Origin: Eikenella longinqua
GTDB taxonomy: Bacteria > Pseudomonadota > Gammaproteobacteria > Burkholderiales > Neisseriaceae
Direction: 5' to 3'
DNA: 64,000 nt
Assembly: GCF_001648355.1 (NCBI RefSeq)
Contig: NZ_LXSL01000017.1
Span: forward strand, 1 to 64,000
In this document: one piece after another, positions 1-8,594 of the stretch
Layout of the letters: every line of letters starts with the position of its first letter
Numbering within the stretch: the stretch's first letter is position 1
Position numbers and translations under genes: made by a program
The notes under the pieces: model-generated
What the model was told of the DNA's origin: nothing
Databases searched by the model: none
The model's input: the letters and a program-made list of their open reading frames with translations, nothing else

Positions 1-1559
1 GGGGCGGGCTTTGCGGGCGGTATCGCACATCGGTTCGTAGCTTATTCTTTGCTGTGTTCCGGCTATGCTGAATGAGGTAGGAGCGGGACAGGCGGCATCG
101 GTGTTGAAGATATTGACCGGGGATAGGGCGATATTGATATTTTGCTGCGGTAAGACGACATCTTGATAGTCGGTAGAGCCTATCGGGGCGCACATCATGC
201 TATTAGGGTTTTGGGCGCAGATATCGGGTTTTTCGGCAGTGCTGCCTTCCTTTTGCGGACGGGTGTCCTGCTGCCCCTGTTGATGCTGGCTGGCAACTTC
301 GGCACGGGTGGGGGCTTGGCTGCTGTTGGCGACCAAATCAGGGCGCTGAATGGTGTTTTGGGTGATGCTGCCGTTATTGTTGATGATGAATTGTGTTTGT
401 TGGGCTTGGTTTGCGCCTTCAGGGGTGTAGGGTTGGGTTAGGAAGGTGTTATCTGCAGGGCTGCCCATGACCATGCTTTGCGTGTTGCCGGGACCGATGA
501 CACCGGCGCCCCATAAAGCATTAATCAATTCGGTATGGTTGCGGTTGTTGTCGTTTAAAAGCTGCTCCATCAGGCGAACCATATCGGCTTCTTTAGGCAT
601 GATTTCGGCAAGCTGGGGGGCATGGCTTAAATTCCAGTTTTTCAAATCTTGTTCCGTTGCCTTCTCCGCGGTTATGGTAATCCACGAACCGGCTTGCAAT
701 CGCGGGCTAATTTCAACGCTGCCCAATCTAAACGGCCAGCTGACGTTATCGTTATTTTTCCGCTGCATTAAAATGCCTTCACGCCAGTATTTATATTGCG
801 AATAATCCGCCTTGCTTACGGGTATTTTCCAGTCAATCCGTTGTTTAGTATCATCATTCTGCTCTCTAATTGTTACCATGGCATAATCTTTGTAATCAGC
901 CGGATTAACCCTGTTAGGTAAATTCTGCGGCTGGTAAGTATTAAATTGCTGCTGGGCTTGTGCCAATGCCTGCTGATACATTTGTTGATTCATCTGCTGC
1001 ACATCTGAATTTCCCCAGAGGCTATCGGCTACGTTGCCGCCGAAGCCTGTCCAGTCAAACAGTTTAGCGGTGGCACTTGCAACCTTATTCCAATCGCCCT
1101 CTTCAAAGCCGCGGCTGTACATTTCAGATACACCTTGCGCTTTCAGGCGGCTTAGATGTTGGTCGGCCACCTGCAAAACATACAACGCGCCGAAACCCTG
1201 CGCCAATTTGGACGGGCCGGGCATGGCGGTTTGGGTTTGGATCTGGCCGCGGGCGACGTTGCCGTAATTGTCGTAGAGGTTGACGGGGTTGGTTTTAGTG
1301 CCGACTAGGCCGCCGGAGCCGGAGGAAACTCTTGAATATTGATCTATTCTTATAGGTCCACCATTACGCAAGCCCTCAATGCTAGGAACAAATGCCCTAC
1401 CATTCCCCAACTATAATTGATTGTTCTACCATTAGGGGCTTGCGCAACCGTTTGAAGAGTAGGAGTATTCTGCGGCAGATATGCTGGCACATCCGCCCAA
1501 GCTGGAGCAATCAAGCCCAGCCCAAATAGATTAATCGTAACTAATATCAACCTCCTCAT
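1..1559 (-). pseudogene. tspB: TspB-family filamentous phage protein, frameshifted and cut by the window edge
   Basis: TspB-like proteins are encoded by Neisseria filamentous prophages at the place of the adsorption/minor coat protein. The gene starts at 1559 with a signal peptide (MRRLILVTINLFGLGLIAPA, then WADVPAYLP), as in TspB. The first frame stops at 1350. A second frame is open from about 1400 down to base 1 and contains the family's typical Gln/Asn-rich middle and Cys-bearing C-terminal part (PDICAQNPNSMMCAPIG, then SYEPMCDTARKARP). The two frames join sensibly (SWG-NGRAFVPSIEGL) if one G is added to the four-base G tract at 1405-1408 (minus strand), so a single-base loss is the likely break. 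The 3' end lies beyond the window. It could be decay, phase variation or a sequencing error. Confidence 0.72.
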
Positions 1560-1800
1560 AACCTTGCTGCAATATATCCAATCCACGATTAAACCTCTCA
1601 TCAAACAAATGCCGGTTGGCACGCAATACGGCCAATTGCGCCGGACTCATCATCAAACCTAAATAAAGCGGCTTATCTGCGCTTGGCCGCACGCCCGCAA
1701 TACCACTATCAAAGCCATCTGCAACCAATGCTCCTACACCCTTAAAAACCGTCATGTAGCCATCATCAACACAATGTACAAACTCAGCCTGCCAATCCAT
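1531..1800 (-). CDS. small hypothetical protein between zot and tspB
   Basis: An 89-residue acidic protein without signal peptide or membrane segment, ending in GYEEVDISYD. Its last 29 bases overlap the start of the tspB-like gene, which suggests translational coupling within the phage gene block. I do not recognise a family. It is not the hydrophobic minor coat protein usually found between the adhesin and zot in filamentous phages. The ATG at 1800 is the only plausible start. Confidence 0.5.
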   Translation of the reverse strand: MDWQAEFVHCVDDGYMTVFKGVGALVADGFDSGIAGVRPSADKPLYLGLMMSPAQLAVLRANRHLFDERFNRGLDILQQGYEEVDISYD

Positions 1801-1961
1801 CTTGCTACCCTTTCATTAACAATTTACGTCAGGGCAGCTTAACCAATCCGGGCAGGTTTGGCTAGCTTTTCAGGTAGCCTGTTCATGCGGCCACTTGAAA
1901 CGGCCGTTTCAACCAGCCCCACCATTTTCAGCACCCCTGCCGCGCTATCGCTTGGCGGATA

Positions 1962-1999
1962 CCTGGCGGAATCGACTGCAAGCAGTCAATTCCGTCAGG
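1962..1999. repeat. long hairpin in the zot-tspB gap
   Basis: Arms GGAATCGACTGC and GCAGTCAATTCC (one mismatch) around a 2-base loop, extended by an outer CCTG/CAGG pair. The hairpin has no T-run. An eikDUS half-pair lies nearby at about 1866-1880. It may be a terminator, or a phage packaging or integration remnant. Confidence 0.5.
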
Positions 2000-2032
2000 C
2001 ATCTCATCCCTTCCCCGCCGTTTCAGGCAGCC

Positions 2033-3022
2033 TTATTGCGCCATCGTGCCCTTAGTTTCTGCGTGTGCCATGGTAGGTTTAGCCGGGCTGTCCAAAGTCA
2101 GCACGCTGGCACCGCCTTCGCCGCTGTAGCTGCCCTGCGGCAGGTTGTCGGCAGTTTCCTGCCGGGCTTTGTAAGGGTTGTAAATGCCGTTTTCAACGTA
2201 GCTCCGGCATTGGGTATCGGGTACGGCCACAGGTGTGGCCTGTTCGGTGTAGCAGGTACAGCCACTATCGCTTTGGATACAGGCGACGGGATAGGGCATG
2301 GTTTGGATATTGCGGTTGTGGCCGTTGTAGATGGGAGCTGTCCACGGCTGGCCGTCTATGGCGGGCTGCCAATCTTCGGATTTCAGGTTGTTATCGGGCG
2401 GCTGTTGTACGGTAGCCGGTTGTTCGGCATAGCTGCCTGTTGCCGGATATTGGCCATTTGCCTGTTGTGGGTAGTTTTGCGGCTGCTGCTGATATTGTTC
2501 GACCTGTTGCGCTTGGGCTTGTTCGGGGTGGATTTTGCGCTGATAGCTTGCCCAAACGTAACTCATCAAATAGCCGACAATCACAATGATAACGGGGAGG
2601 GCGTAAACCCACGCGCTGACCGAGCCTTTAAGTTTGGTGTGTTCGCTGGCAGATTTGTACATGCCGAACACGCTTTTTTTCGGCAGAAAGATGCTGTTTT
2701 TGGCTTCGGCCACGTCTGCCCGGGCTTCGGGGTTGGCGCAACGCTGCCAGTAGGAGACACGGCGCAGGCCCAGCATGGTGCGGCTGATGTTGCGGTGTTC
2801 GCCAATCAGGCTTCTTAGATGGACGTCAATTAACCGCGGGTGTTGCGTAAGCACAAAAATATCAATGCCTTTATGGCGATGCGTTTCCAGAGCTTGGATA
2901 TAGTCGGGTACTTTCGCCCCGGCAGGCCGCGGGCGAAAGACCCTTTGCGCTTCGTCAATGACGAGTATCGAACCATCGGGCGCCCATTGGTGCCACGTTT
3001 CCATGCTTTCGCCTTCGGGTAA
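2033..3022 (-). pseudogene. zot: Zot-family phage morphogenesis ATPase, 5'-truncated
   Basis: Zot (pI-like) is the inner-membrane assembly ATPase of filamentous phages. The recognisable part begins around 3022 and has the Walker B-like SILVIDEAQ (2945-2971), the family segment THRHKGIDIFVLTQHPRLID, a single transmembrane segment at about 2546-2614 (VYALPVIIVIVGYLMSYVW) and a periplasmic Gln/Pro-rich tail with Cys pairs (CIQSDSGCTC). The N-terminal Walker A region is missing: upstream of 3022 the frame reads through antisense of the AAA ATPase gene without homology. The product therefore cannot be a working assembly ATPase. The order zot then tspB differs from the usual tspB then zot, so this is a rearranged remnant. 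Confidence 0.8.
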
Positions 3023-4079
3023 CCACCTGCTCGAAAGCAATGCTGTGCCGATGGTGTGGATTTCCAACCATGTCGGCTGCATGGATGACGCCTTCCTGCG
3101 CCGCTTCGACATCGTACTGCATATGCCTGATTTGCCAGTGCAGCACAAAGCAGGCCTAATTCGCACCCTATCCGGCGGGCGGCTAGATGAAACACAGATT
3201 AATGCGTTATCCAAACAAGACGGCCTGACCCCGGCCGTACTGGAACGCGGTTTCAAAGTGGCTGCTGAGCTGGGAGGTAACCGAAAAGCCTTTGCTGGCC
3301 ATGCCGTTGCCCTATTCAACCAGACACTAAAGGCACAAGGTCGGCGGCCAATCAATCTACCCTCAGCCATACGTGCCGCCTACTCTTTAGACTGGATTGC
3401 CTGCGATAGCGACATACATGCTGTCAGCAAAGGCCTAATTACACATAAAAAAGGCCGCATTTGCTGTTACGGTGCGCCCGGAACAGGCAAAACTGCCCGG
3501 GCAAACTGGCTCGGCGAGCAGGCCGGACTCCCCATTTTGCTGCGCCAGGGCTCGGATTTGCTCGGATCATACGTCGGCGAAACCGAAAAAAATATCGCCG
3601 CCGCTTTCGAACAGGCCAAAGAGCAGGAAATGCTACTGGTGCTGGACGAAGTGGACAGCTTCCTATTCGCCCGCAACGGAGCCGATCGAAGCTGGGAGCG
3701 CAGCATGGTCAACGAAATGCTCACCCAGATCGAGCGCTTTGAGGGCCTCTTGATTGTCTCCACCAATCTGATGCACAGCCTCGATCCAGCTGCTCTTCGT
3801 CGCTTCGATCTGAAACTGCATTTCGGCTATCTCACCCCGCAACAGGTTATCGATCTAGCACAAGAGCAAGCTTCCCTTCTGGGTTTGCCACCCCTCAGCA
3901 CAATCGAGCAAGGCTACCTGAAAATCCTAAGCAACCTCACTCCCGGTGACTTTGCCGCTGCCGCCAGAAGGCATCACTTCGCACCATTTGCCAACACAGC
4001 TGCTTGGATGGCCGCCCTGCAGAGCGAATGCGCCCTCAAACCCGACGGCATACCGAACCGCATCGGCTTCGTTGCCTAA
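3020..4079 (+). pseudogene. tandem AAA+ ATPase, 5'-truncated
   Basis: About 350 codons remain. The first stretch (NHLLESNAVPMVWISNHVG, then DDAFLRRFDIVL) is the end of one AAA module (arginine-finger and sensor-2 region). It is followed by a complete second AAA module with Walker A GAPGTGKT (3471-3494), Walker B LLVLDEVDSF and sensor/Arg-finger LDPAALRRFD. The full protein should have two AAA modules, so the first Walker A/B pair is lost. Homology begins exactly where Zot homology ends on the other strand (about 3020), so the prophage sequence cut this gene. An eikDUS at 3911-3922 encodes GYLK in frame. It lies 33 bases upstream of the Sir2 gene on the same strand. If an internal start were used, a single AAA module could still be made. 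Confidence 0.75.
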
Positions 4080-4112
4080 TGTTTGTTTTACTGTCATGCA
4101 GGAGCAAGCACC

Positions 4113-4937
4113 ATGCTTAAAGAACCAATCCAACAGGCCGCCGCCTATATCCGCCGTGCCGACGCCCTCATCATTACCGCCGGGGCTGGTATCGGCATCG
4201 ATTCCGGTCTGCCCGACTTCCGCGGTATCGACGGCTTCTGGCGTGCTTTTCCACCGCTACGCCGTTGGGGCAAAAACTTCCAAAACATGGCCACCCCAGC
4301 CCTATTCCGTACCGACCCGCATCTGGCCTGGGGCTTCTATGGCTGGCGGCTCAACAGCTACCGCCAGACCGAGCCGCATCAAGGCTTCCATCTCCTAAAA
4401 CAATGGGCCGACAGCAAGGAGCACGGTGCCTTCATTTTTACCAGCAATGTGGACGGCCAATTCCAAAAAGCCGGCTTTCCCGACAACCGCATCATAGCCT
4501 GCCACGGCAGCATCCACGATTTACAATGCACCGGCCACTGCCATGACCAAACTTGGCCAGCCGACAGCTTCGTGCCGCAGGTAGATGAACAGACCTGCCG
4601 ACTGCAAAACAGCCTGCCAGTTTGTCCGCAATGTGGTGCTCTCGCTCGCCCCAACATCCTAATGTTTGACGATTGGGAATGGCTGGAAGAACCAACCATG
4701 ACGCGGCTTCGCCAGTTTAAACAATGGCTACCTGAAATCCGCTGCCCCGTGATCATCGAAATCGGTGCCGGCTCCGCCATCCCCACCGTGCGCCGCTTCT
4801 CCGACCGTACCGCCCGCCATCTGCATGCTCCGCTAATCCGCATCAATCCCGATGAAGCTCAAGTCGGCCAAGAACATCATGTTGGGCTGGCGATGGGAGC
4901 GTTAGCAGCGCTACGAGAATGTGCTCGTTTTTTATGA
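4113..4937 (+). CDS. Sir2-family NAD-dependent protein deacylase/NADase
   Basis: A 274-residue Sir2 enzyme, expected to use NAD+ for lysine deacylation or, in defence contexts, NAD hydrolysis. It has the NAD-binding signature GAGIGIDSGLPDFRG, SNVDGQFQKAG, the catalytic His in CHGSIHDLQC, and a zinc site from CTGHC and CPQC. I chose the ATG at 4113 over the in-frame codon at 4083 because it follows a GGAG ribosome site and starts just before the domain. It sits 33 bases after the AAA gene and about 100 bases before the Nmad3-like gene, so it is probably part of the same accessory module. Substrate cannot be told from sequence. Deacylase activity looks possible because all core residues are present. 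Confidence 0.9.
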   Translation: MLKEPIQQAAAYIRRADALIITAGAGIGIDSGLPDFRGIDGFWRAFPPLRRWGKNFQNMATPALFRTDPHLAWGFYGWRLNSYRQTEPHQGFHLLKQWADSKEHGAFIFTSNVDGQFQKAGFPDNRIIACHGSIHDLQCTGHCHDQTWPADSFVPQVDEQTCRLQNSLPVCPQCGALARPNILMFDDWEWLEEPTMTRLRQFKQWLPEIRCPVIIEIGAGSAIPTVRRFSDRTARHLHAPLIRINPDEAQVGQEHHVGLAMGALAALRECARFL

Positions 4938-5005
4938 CGTGGTAAGCAGCAGACACGGCTTCAGAAAAGAGCGATCAAACTAACATTAATTCATATTATT
5001 TGATA

Positions 5006-5011
5006 TATAAT
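5006..5011 (+). promoter_or_regulatory. putative -10 element before the Nmad3-like gene
   Basis: A consensus TATAAT in a very AT-rich gap (4938-5039) with an AAGG ribosome site ahead of the ATG at 5040. No good -35 hexamer is visible at normal spacing. It suggests that the Nmad-PP2C part can be transcribed separately from AAA-Sir2. Confidence 0.35.
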
Positions 5012-5039
5012 TTTTCTTACTTATCGAAAGGTTAAAACG

Positions 5040-5927
5040 ATGAAACTTATTTTTTCACGTAAAGGCTTTGATAGTTCGGCTGGTGGTATACCAAGCCCCA
5101 TCCTACCCGATGGAAGAATGATCTCCCTACCCATACCGGCCAACCCGTACGACAAGAAAACCTTGCATGACGTTTATCTAGACGGCGTTGATATTCATCA
5201 AATGGTTGATGATTTATCCGGCGGAAAGGCCCCGGAACACATACATTTAGATCCGGAACTCAGGCGGCATCCACGACAAACACCTTCCGATTGGCGACCT
5301 GCATTCGGGCAGGTAAATGCCGCGCAAACCCATTTAAACAACCATCAAGTTGGCATAGGTGATGTTTTCCTATTTTTTGGCTGGTTTAAAGAAGTAGAGC
5401 TATCCTCAACAGGACGATGGCAATATAAAAAAACTGCCCCTGATATTCAAGTCATGTTTGGCTGGCTTGAAATTGGAGAAATTTTCAACACCATTAAAGA
5501 TAGGATGCAAGCACTATCAAAGTATCCTTGGCTTATTGAACACCCACATTTTAATCAAGAAAATTACAAACATCCTAGCAATACAGTTTATCTCGCCAAA
5601 GATAAATCAGTATATTCGGATCAATTATCATATGGTGGCGGGATATTCCCATCTTTTTCTCCTGCTTTACAATTAACAAAAACCGGAATGAGCCGCAGTA
5701 TTTGGCAACTGCCAAAATGGTTCTATCCAGTTGATGGTCATGCCTTGTCATATCATTCAAATCTGGATTGCTGGAAATGCTCCGATGACCCTAAATATAT
5801 TATACTCCATAGCGCCAAACGAGGGCAAGAATTTATTATTGATAGCGCATACTATCCCCAGTTGGAAAACTGGCTTGCCAGTGTTATCAAAAACCATGCT
5901 AGCACTATTAAGGATTCTGAACAATGA
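5040..5927 (+). CDS. Nmad3-like (nucleotide modification associated domain 3) protein
   Basis: A 295-residue soluble protein. Its N-terminus (MKLIFSRKGFDSSAGGIPSP, then ILPDG) and the later GIGDVFLFFGWF match my memory of the Pfam family Nmad3, a domain reported near DNA-base-modification and conflict genes by comparative genomics; no biochemistry is known to me. There is no signal peptide or membrane segment. Its stop overlaps the next gene's start (ATGA), so the two are translationally coupled and probably act together. Base composition is clearly more AT-rich than the backbone and no eikDUS is present, both consistent with recent acquisition. Family assignment is from recall and should be tested by a profile search. 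Confidence 0.7.
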   Translation: MKLIFSRKGFDSSAGGIPSPILPDGRMISLPIPANPYDKKTLHDVYLDGVDIHQMVDDLSGGKAPEHIHLDPELRRHPRQTPSDWRPAFGQVNAAQTHLNNHQVGIGDVFLFFGWFKEVELSSTGRWQYKKTAPDIQVMFGWLEIGEIFNTIKDRMQALSKYPWLIEHPHFNQENYKHPSNTVYLAKDKSVYSDQLSYGGGIFPSFSPALQLTKTGMSRSIWQLPKWFYPVDGHALSYHSNLDCWKCSDDPKYIILHSAKRGQEFIIDSAYYPQLENWLASVIKNHASTIKDSEQ

Positions 5928-6568
5928 AATTAGAACTTAGCAGTAATAATCGCCTTTATACCTACAAAGTTGCCTATGATTCTGGAACTGCTCCAAATCC
6001 CGATTTCAATACTTGTACATTAGCTATCTGTAAACCGGCAATACGGCGGACAGCTAAAGTTGGTGATATTATTGTCGGCTTTGATTGCCTTGAAAATCAG
6101 GATCGTATCATCTACTGCATGCAGGTTGATGAGGTTTTAACATGGTCAGAATATGTTGCACGTTGTGAGATAGATCAATCCCTAAACGGGAAGATTCCAA
6201 AAAATCAAAATGATGCGGGAGACTGCATATGGGTAGAAGAACGATTTGAGAGCTACGAGCCGCTGCCTTCATGGTCTTGGCACGGTCGAGACGAATTTTA
6301 TTCAGATGTATTAACAGGGAAAAATGTATTATTAGGCAAAAAATTCTGGTATTTCGGCAAAGGAGATAAGTATGAAATTCGCTTACCTGAAAAATTGCTC
6401 AATATTATCCCTAACCGCGGGCATCGTTCTAATTCCAATGATGAATATAAAGAGGCATTCATTACTTTCTTTAATATGATCTTGGATAAAGAAAAAATCC
6501 CTCTCGGAAAAAACGGCACACCTAAAAATGCTCCAAAAAACCAAACTGAACAGAAAAAATGCTCCTAA
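5924..6568 (+). CDS. Nmad2-like (nucleotide modification associated domain 2) protein
   Basis: A 214-residue protein whose first half has the pattern I associate with Nmad2: YKVAYDSGTAPNPDF, then CTLAICKPAIRRTAKVGD followed by IIVGFD, then a tryptophan-rich FYSDVLTGKNVLLGKKFWYF region. The Cys/Lys/Arg-rich middle and the VGD turn suggest an EVE/PUA-like or ASCH-like nucleic-acid-binding fold, which is inference. The start overlaps the previous stop by 4 bases. The last 30 residues are low-complexity Lys/Asn-rich. It is AT-rich and lacks eikDUS. It pairs with the Nmad3-like gene, and such pairs usually travel together. Confidence 0.7.
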   Translation: MKLELSSNNRLYTYKVAYDSGTAPNPDFNTCTLAICKPAIRRTAKVGDIIVGFDCLENQDRIIYCMQVDEVLTWSEYVARCEIDQSLNGKIPKNQNDAGDCIWVEERFESYEPLPSWSWHGRDEFYSDVLTGKNVLLGKKFWYFGKGDKYEIRLPEKLLNIIPNRGHRSNSNDEYKEAFITFFNMILDKEKIPLGKNGTPKNAPKNQTEQKKCS

Positions 6569-6618
6569 CTCCCAAGCTATTCTAATGAGAAGAAACAGAC
6601 TAAACAAAAAGGATTTTC

Positions 6619-7362
6619 GTGCTTCAACTCGCCTACTTCCAAATGGCCGGCGCCGGCAAAACGCGCAATCAGGATGCCCTATTTGATGGCACGGCAGTAA
6701 GGCAAGTACGGCTGCACAAAACTCGTTTGTCCGAAACAGCCGATACTGTTCGGCTGGCGGTCGCCGACGGTGTATTCAACAGCCCGGCCGCACACCTGGC
6801 CAGCCGTTTTTGGATGGAAGCCTTTGCTCGCGAAGGCGATGCCGAAGGCCGTTTCCTACGGCGGCTGCACGGCAGCTTTTGTGATCAACTGGCAACTGCA
6901 TATTTCGGCTCAGCCTCCACCTTTGCTTCGGCAATAGTCGAAGCAAACGGTTTATGCCGTATCTGCAATGTTGGCGATAGCCGCGTTTATCATATATCCG
7001 CCAACGGCTGCTGGCGGTAAGTAAGCCATGATCACACCGTATTAGCCGATTTGATTGAACAAGGAGAAGCACAGCCAGGCACAGACTATGCTGGGATTTA
7101 CTACGCATTGGCACATTGCCTGACAGCGGATTATGAAGAAACCCTTTTTAAAATATACACCGCCTCCTTCACTCTGCTAAGAAACGAAACCGTTCTGGTT
7201 TGTTCCGATGGTTTGCACGATGCGCTATCTCATCACCAATTAGAAGAATTGTGGCGTGCTTACCATTCTTTGCCCGATAGGCTGGAAGCCTTACGCCGTA
7301 CAGTAAAACGGGTTCCCTTTCATGATGACTGTTCGGTGGCAGCATGCCTGCTGCAAGGTTAG
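6619..7362 (+). pseudogene. PP2C-type Ser/Thr phosphatase with an in-frame stop codon
   Basis: PP2C phosphatases remove phosphate from Ser/Thr using two metal ions. The motifs are split by a TAA at 7018-7020: before it are GKTRNQDALFDG, LAVADGVFNS and CNVGDSRVYHI; after it, in the same frame, are VSHDHTVLADLIEQGEA, LVCSDGLHDALS and FHDDCSVAACLL. The expected reading across the break is WR-Q-VSHDHT, so CAA to TAA (one transition) explains it. Start is GTG at 6619 behind AAAAAGGA. Full length would be 247 residues, a normal bacterial PP2C. It lies between Nmad2 and the beta-flower gene. The first 133 residues alone lack the last metal-binding aspartates, so the truncated product should be inactive unless the stop is read through. 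Confidence 0.8.
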
Positions 7363-7454
7363 TTTCCACCGGTACCGTGTTGCACACCTTTTCCTTGAAG
7401 CCTAAAATGGTAACGTCATTCTGTTTTCCCATTTTCAGTGAAAAGGAGCAAATC

Positions 7455-7772
7455 ATGCCTGATATTACTTTACCTCGTGATTGGGTATGCAACGGTAGGG
7501 AGTTGAAACCAAGAAGTGGCGGTACATCTAGAGAAACTTGGATTTTCGATGGCAGGGAAATCAAACCCAAAATCGGTGGAACATCAAGGGATACCTGGCT
7601 TTTTGATGGTCGGGAGCTAAAACCCAAAATCGGCGGTACTTCCCGTGATGTATGGGTAATTGATCGAGATAAATTAAAACCCAAAATTGGCGGCAGCAGC
7701 AAAGATACCTATGATCTAAATGGCGAGCCAATTCTGGTGGCATTTGCCCAATTGATTTTGAAGCTGTGGTGA
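7455..7772 (+). CDS. 4-fold beta-flower-like repeat protein
   Basis: A 105-residue protein made of about four 21-residue repeats with the pattern W-x-F-DGREhKPKIGGTSRDTW, closed by a hydrophobic tail (PILVAFAQLILKLW). This matches my memory of the 4-fold beta-flower family, small proteins found next to bacterial conflict genes, where each repeat gives one petal of a four-fold beta structure. I used the ATG at 7455 because it follows AAAAGGAG. It is the last gene of the accessory island and is followed by a strong terminator. Function is unknown; a ligand- or partner-binding role is only inference. Confidence 0.7.
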   Translation: MPDITLPRDWVCNGRELKPRSGGTSRETWIFDGREIKPKIGGTSRDTWLFDGRELKPKIGGTSRDVWVIDRDKLKPKIGGSSKDTYDLNGEPILVAFAQLILKLW

Positions 7773-7880
7773 CCCTTTGAAACGATAGTGGCTTGACACT
7801 CTTTCGATATAAGGAGAGCAAGCTGCCTGCAGTACAAGTAATGCGGCAAAATACAGCAACAGAGAAAGTTACGTTACGAT

Positions 7881-7917
7881 AAAAGCCGAATCCCATTGGA
7901 ACAGGATTCGGCTTTAT
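7881..7917 (+). terminator. Rho-independent terminator closing the AAA-Sir2-Nmad-PP2C island
   Basis: Stem AAAGCCGAATCC / GGATTCGGCTTT with a short loop and a following T-rich stretch. It contains no DUS, unlike most terminators here. Confidence 0.8.
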
Positions 7918-7995
7918 TTATGCAACATCATTATGCGGCCAGAGGCTACCTGAAACATGGCAGCCGCTTAAACTATGCCTTGTATTAGCAGCCGC

Positions 7996-8523
7996 CTATT
8001 GCTGCGCCGTGCCGGTAATCTCCACGGTAACGCGGCGGTCGGGCTGCAGGCAGGCTTTGAGCGCGGCGGTGGCGCGGGTGCCGTGGCAATCGGTGGTCAC
8101 GGGCTGGCTTTCGCCGGCGCTGGCCACGCTGATGGGGTCTTGCACGCCTTTGCTTTGCAGATAGGCTTTCACGGTTTCGGCGCGACGCAGGCCGAGGTTG
8201 TGATTGTATTGCTCGCTGCCCAGGCGGTCGGTGTGGCCGACGAGGGCGATGCTGTCGATCTGGGCTTGGCGGCTGACGAGGTTGGCGGCCAGCTGGTCGA
8301 GCGTGGCGCGGCCTTCGGGCAGCAGGTCGCCGACGGCGGATTTGTTGAAGCGGAACAGGGCGTCGGCAGAGAGGTTGATGCGCTCTACCTGCGGCTGCGG
8401 TGCGGGCTGGGCAACGGGCGCTTCTTCGGCACACCAGCGGTGGTGCACGTCGCGGGCGAGGGCGGAGCTGGCGAGGCCGGCGATGAGGCTGCCCAGCAGG
8501 AGGGTTTTTGCAATTGGGTTCAT
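7996..8523 (-). CDS. OmpA-family peptidoglycan-binding protein, RmpM-like
   Basis: 175 residues with a signal peptide (cleavage after SALA, about residue 23) and one OmpA-like domain at about 45-170. Peptidoglycan-binding residues are visible in GHTDRLGSEQYNHNLGLRRA, and the Cys pair (TTDCHGT, KACLQPDRRV) is that of neisserial RmpM. RmpM stabilises trimeric porins and anchors the outer membrane to the cell wall in the periplasm. It is clearly shorter than Neisseria RmpM (about 240) because the linker before the domain is short. It follows the autotransporter gene on the same strand but is separated by a DUS-hairpin terminator. Confidence 0.88.
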   Translation of the reverse strand: MNPIAKTLLLGSLIAGLASSALARDVHHRWCAEEAPVAQPAPQPQVERINLSADALFRFNKSAVGDLLPEGRATLDQLAANLVSRQAQIDSIALVGHTDRLGSEQYNHNLGLRRAETVKAYLQSKGVQDPISVASAGESQPVTTDCHGTRATAALKACLQPDRRVTVEITGTAQQ

Positions 8524-8537
8524 CTGTTTTCCTTTTG

Positions 8538-8577
8538 AAGCTACCTGAAAACTGCCATGCGGTTTTTCAGGTAGCCT
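8538..8577 (-). terminator. DUS inverted-pair terminator after the autotransporter gene
   Basis: Two facing eikDUS copies form a 12-13 bp stem with a 14-base loop, directly downstream of the autotransporter stop and upstream of the rmpM-like start. Confidence 0.75.
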
Positions 8578-8594
8578 TTTGATGGGTTGAACGG

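Noticed and set aside
163..805. Two plus-strand reading frames at the left end
   Set aside because: The minus strand here encodes a convincing TspB C-terminal region; the plus frames lack ribosome sites and motifs.
1962..1999. Hairpin as a dif/XerCD integration site of the filamentous phage
   Set aside because: The sequence does not resemble dif (no XerC/XerD half-sites with central spacer).
2033..3022. Zot as a tight-junction toxin and virulence factor
   Set aside because: The family is the phage assembly ATPase; the copy is truncated and lacks its Walker A region, so no toxin claim is made.
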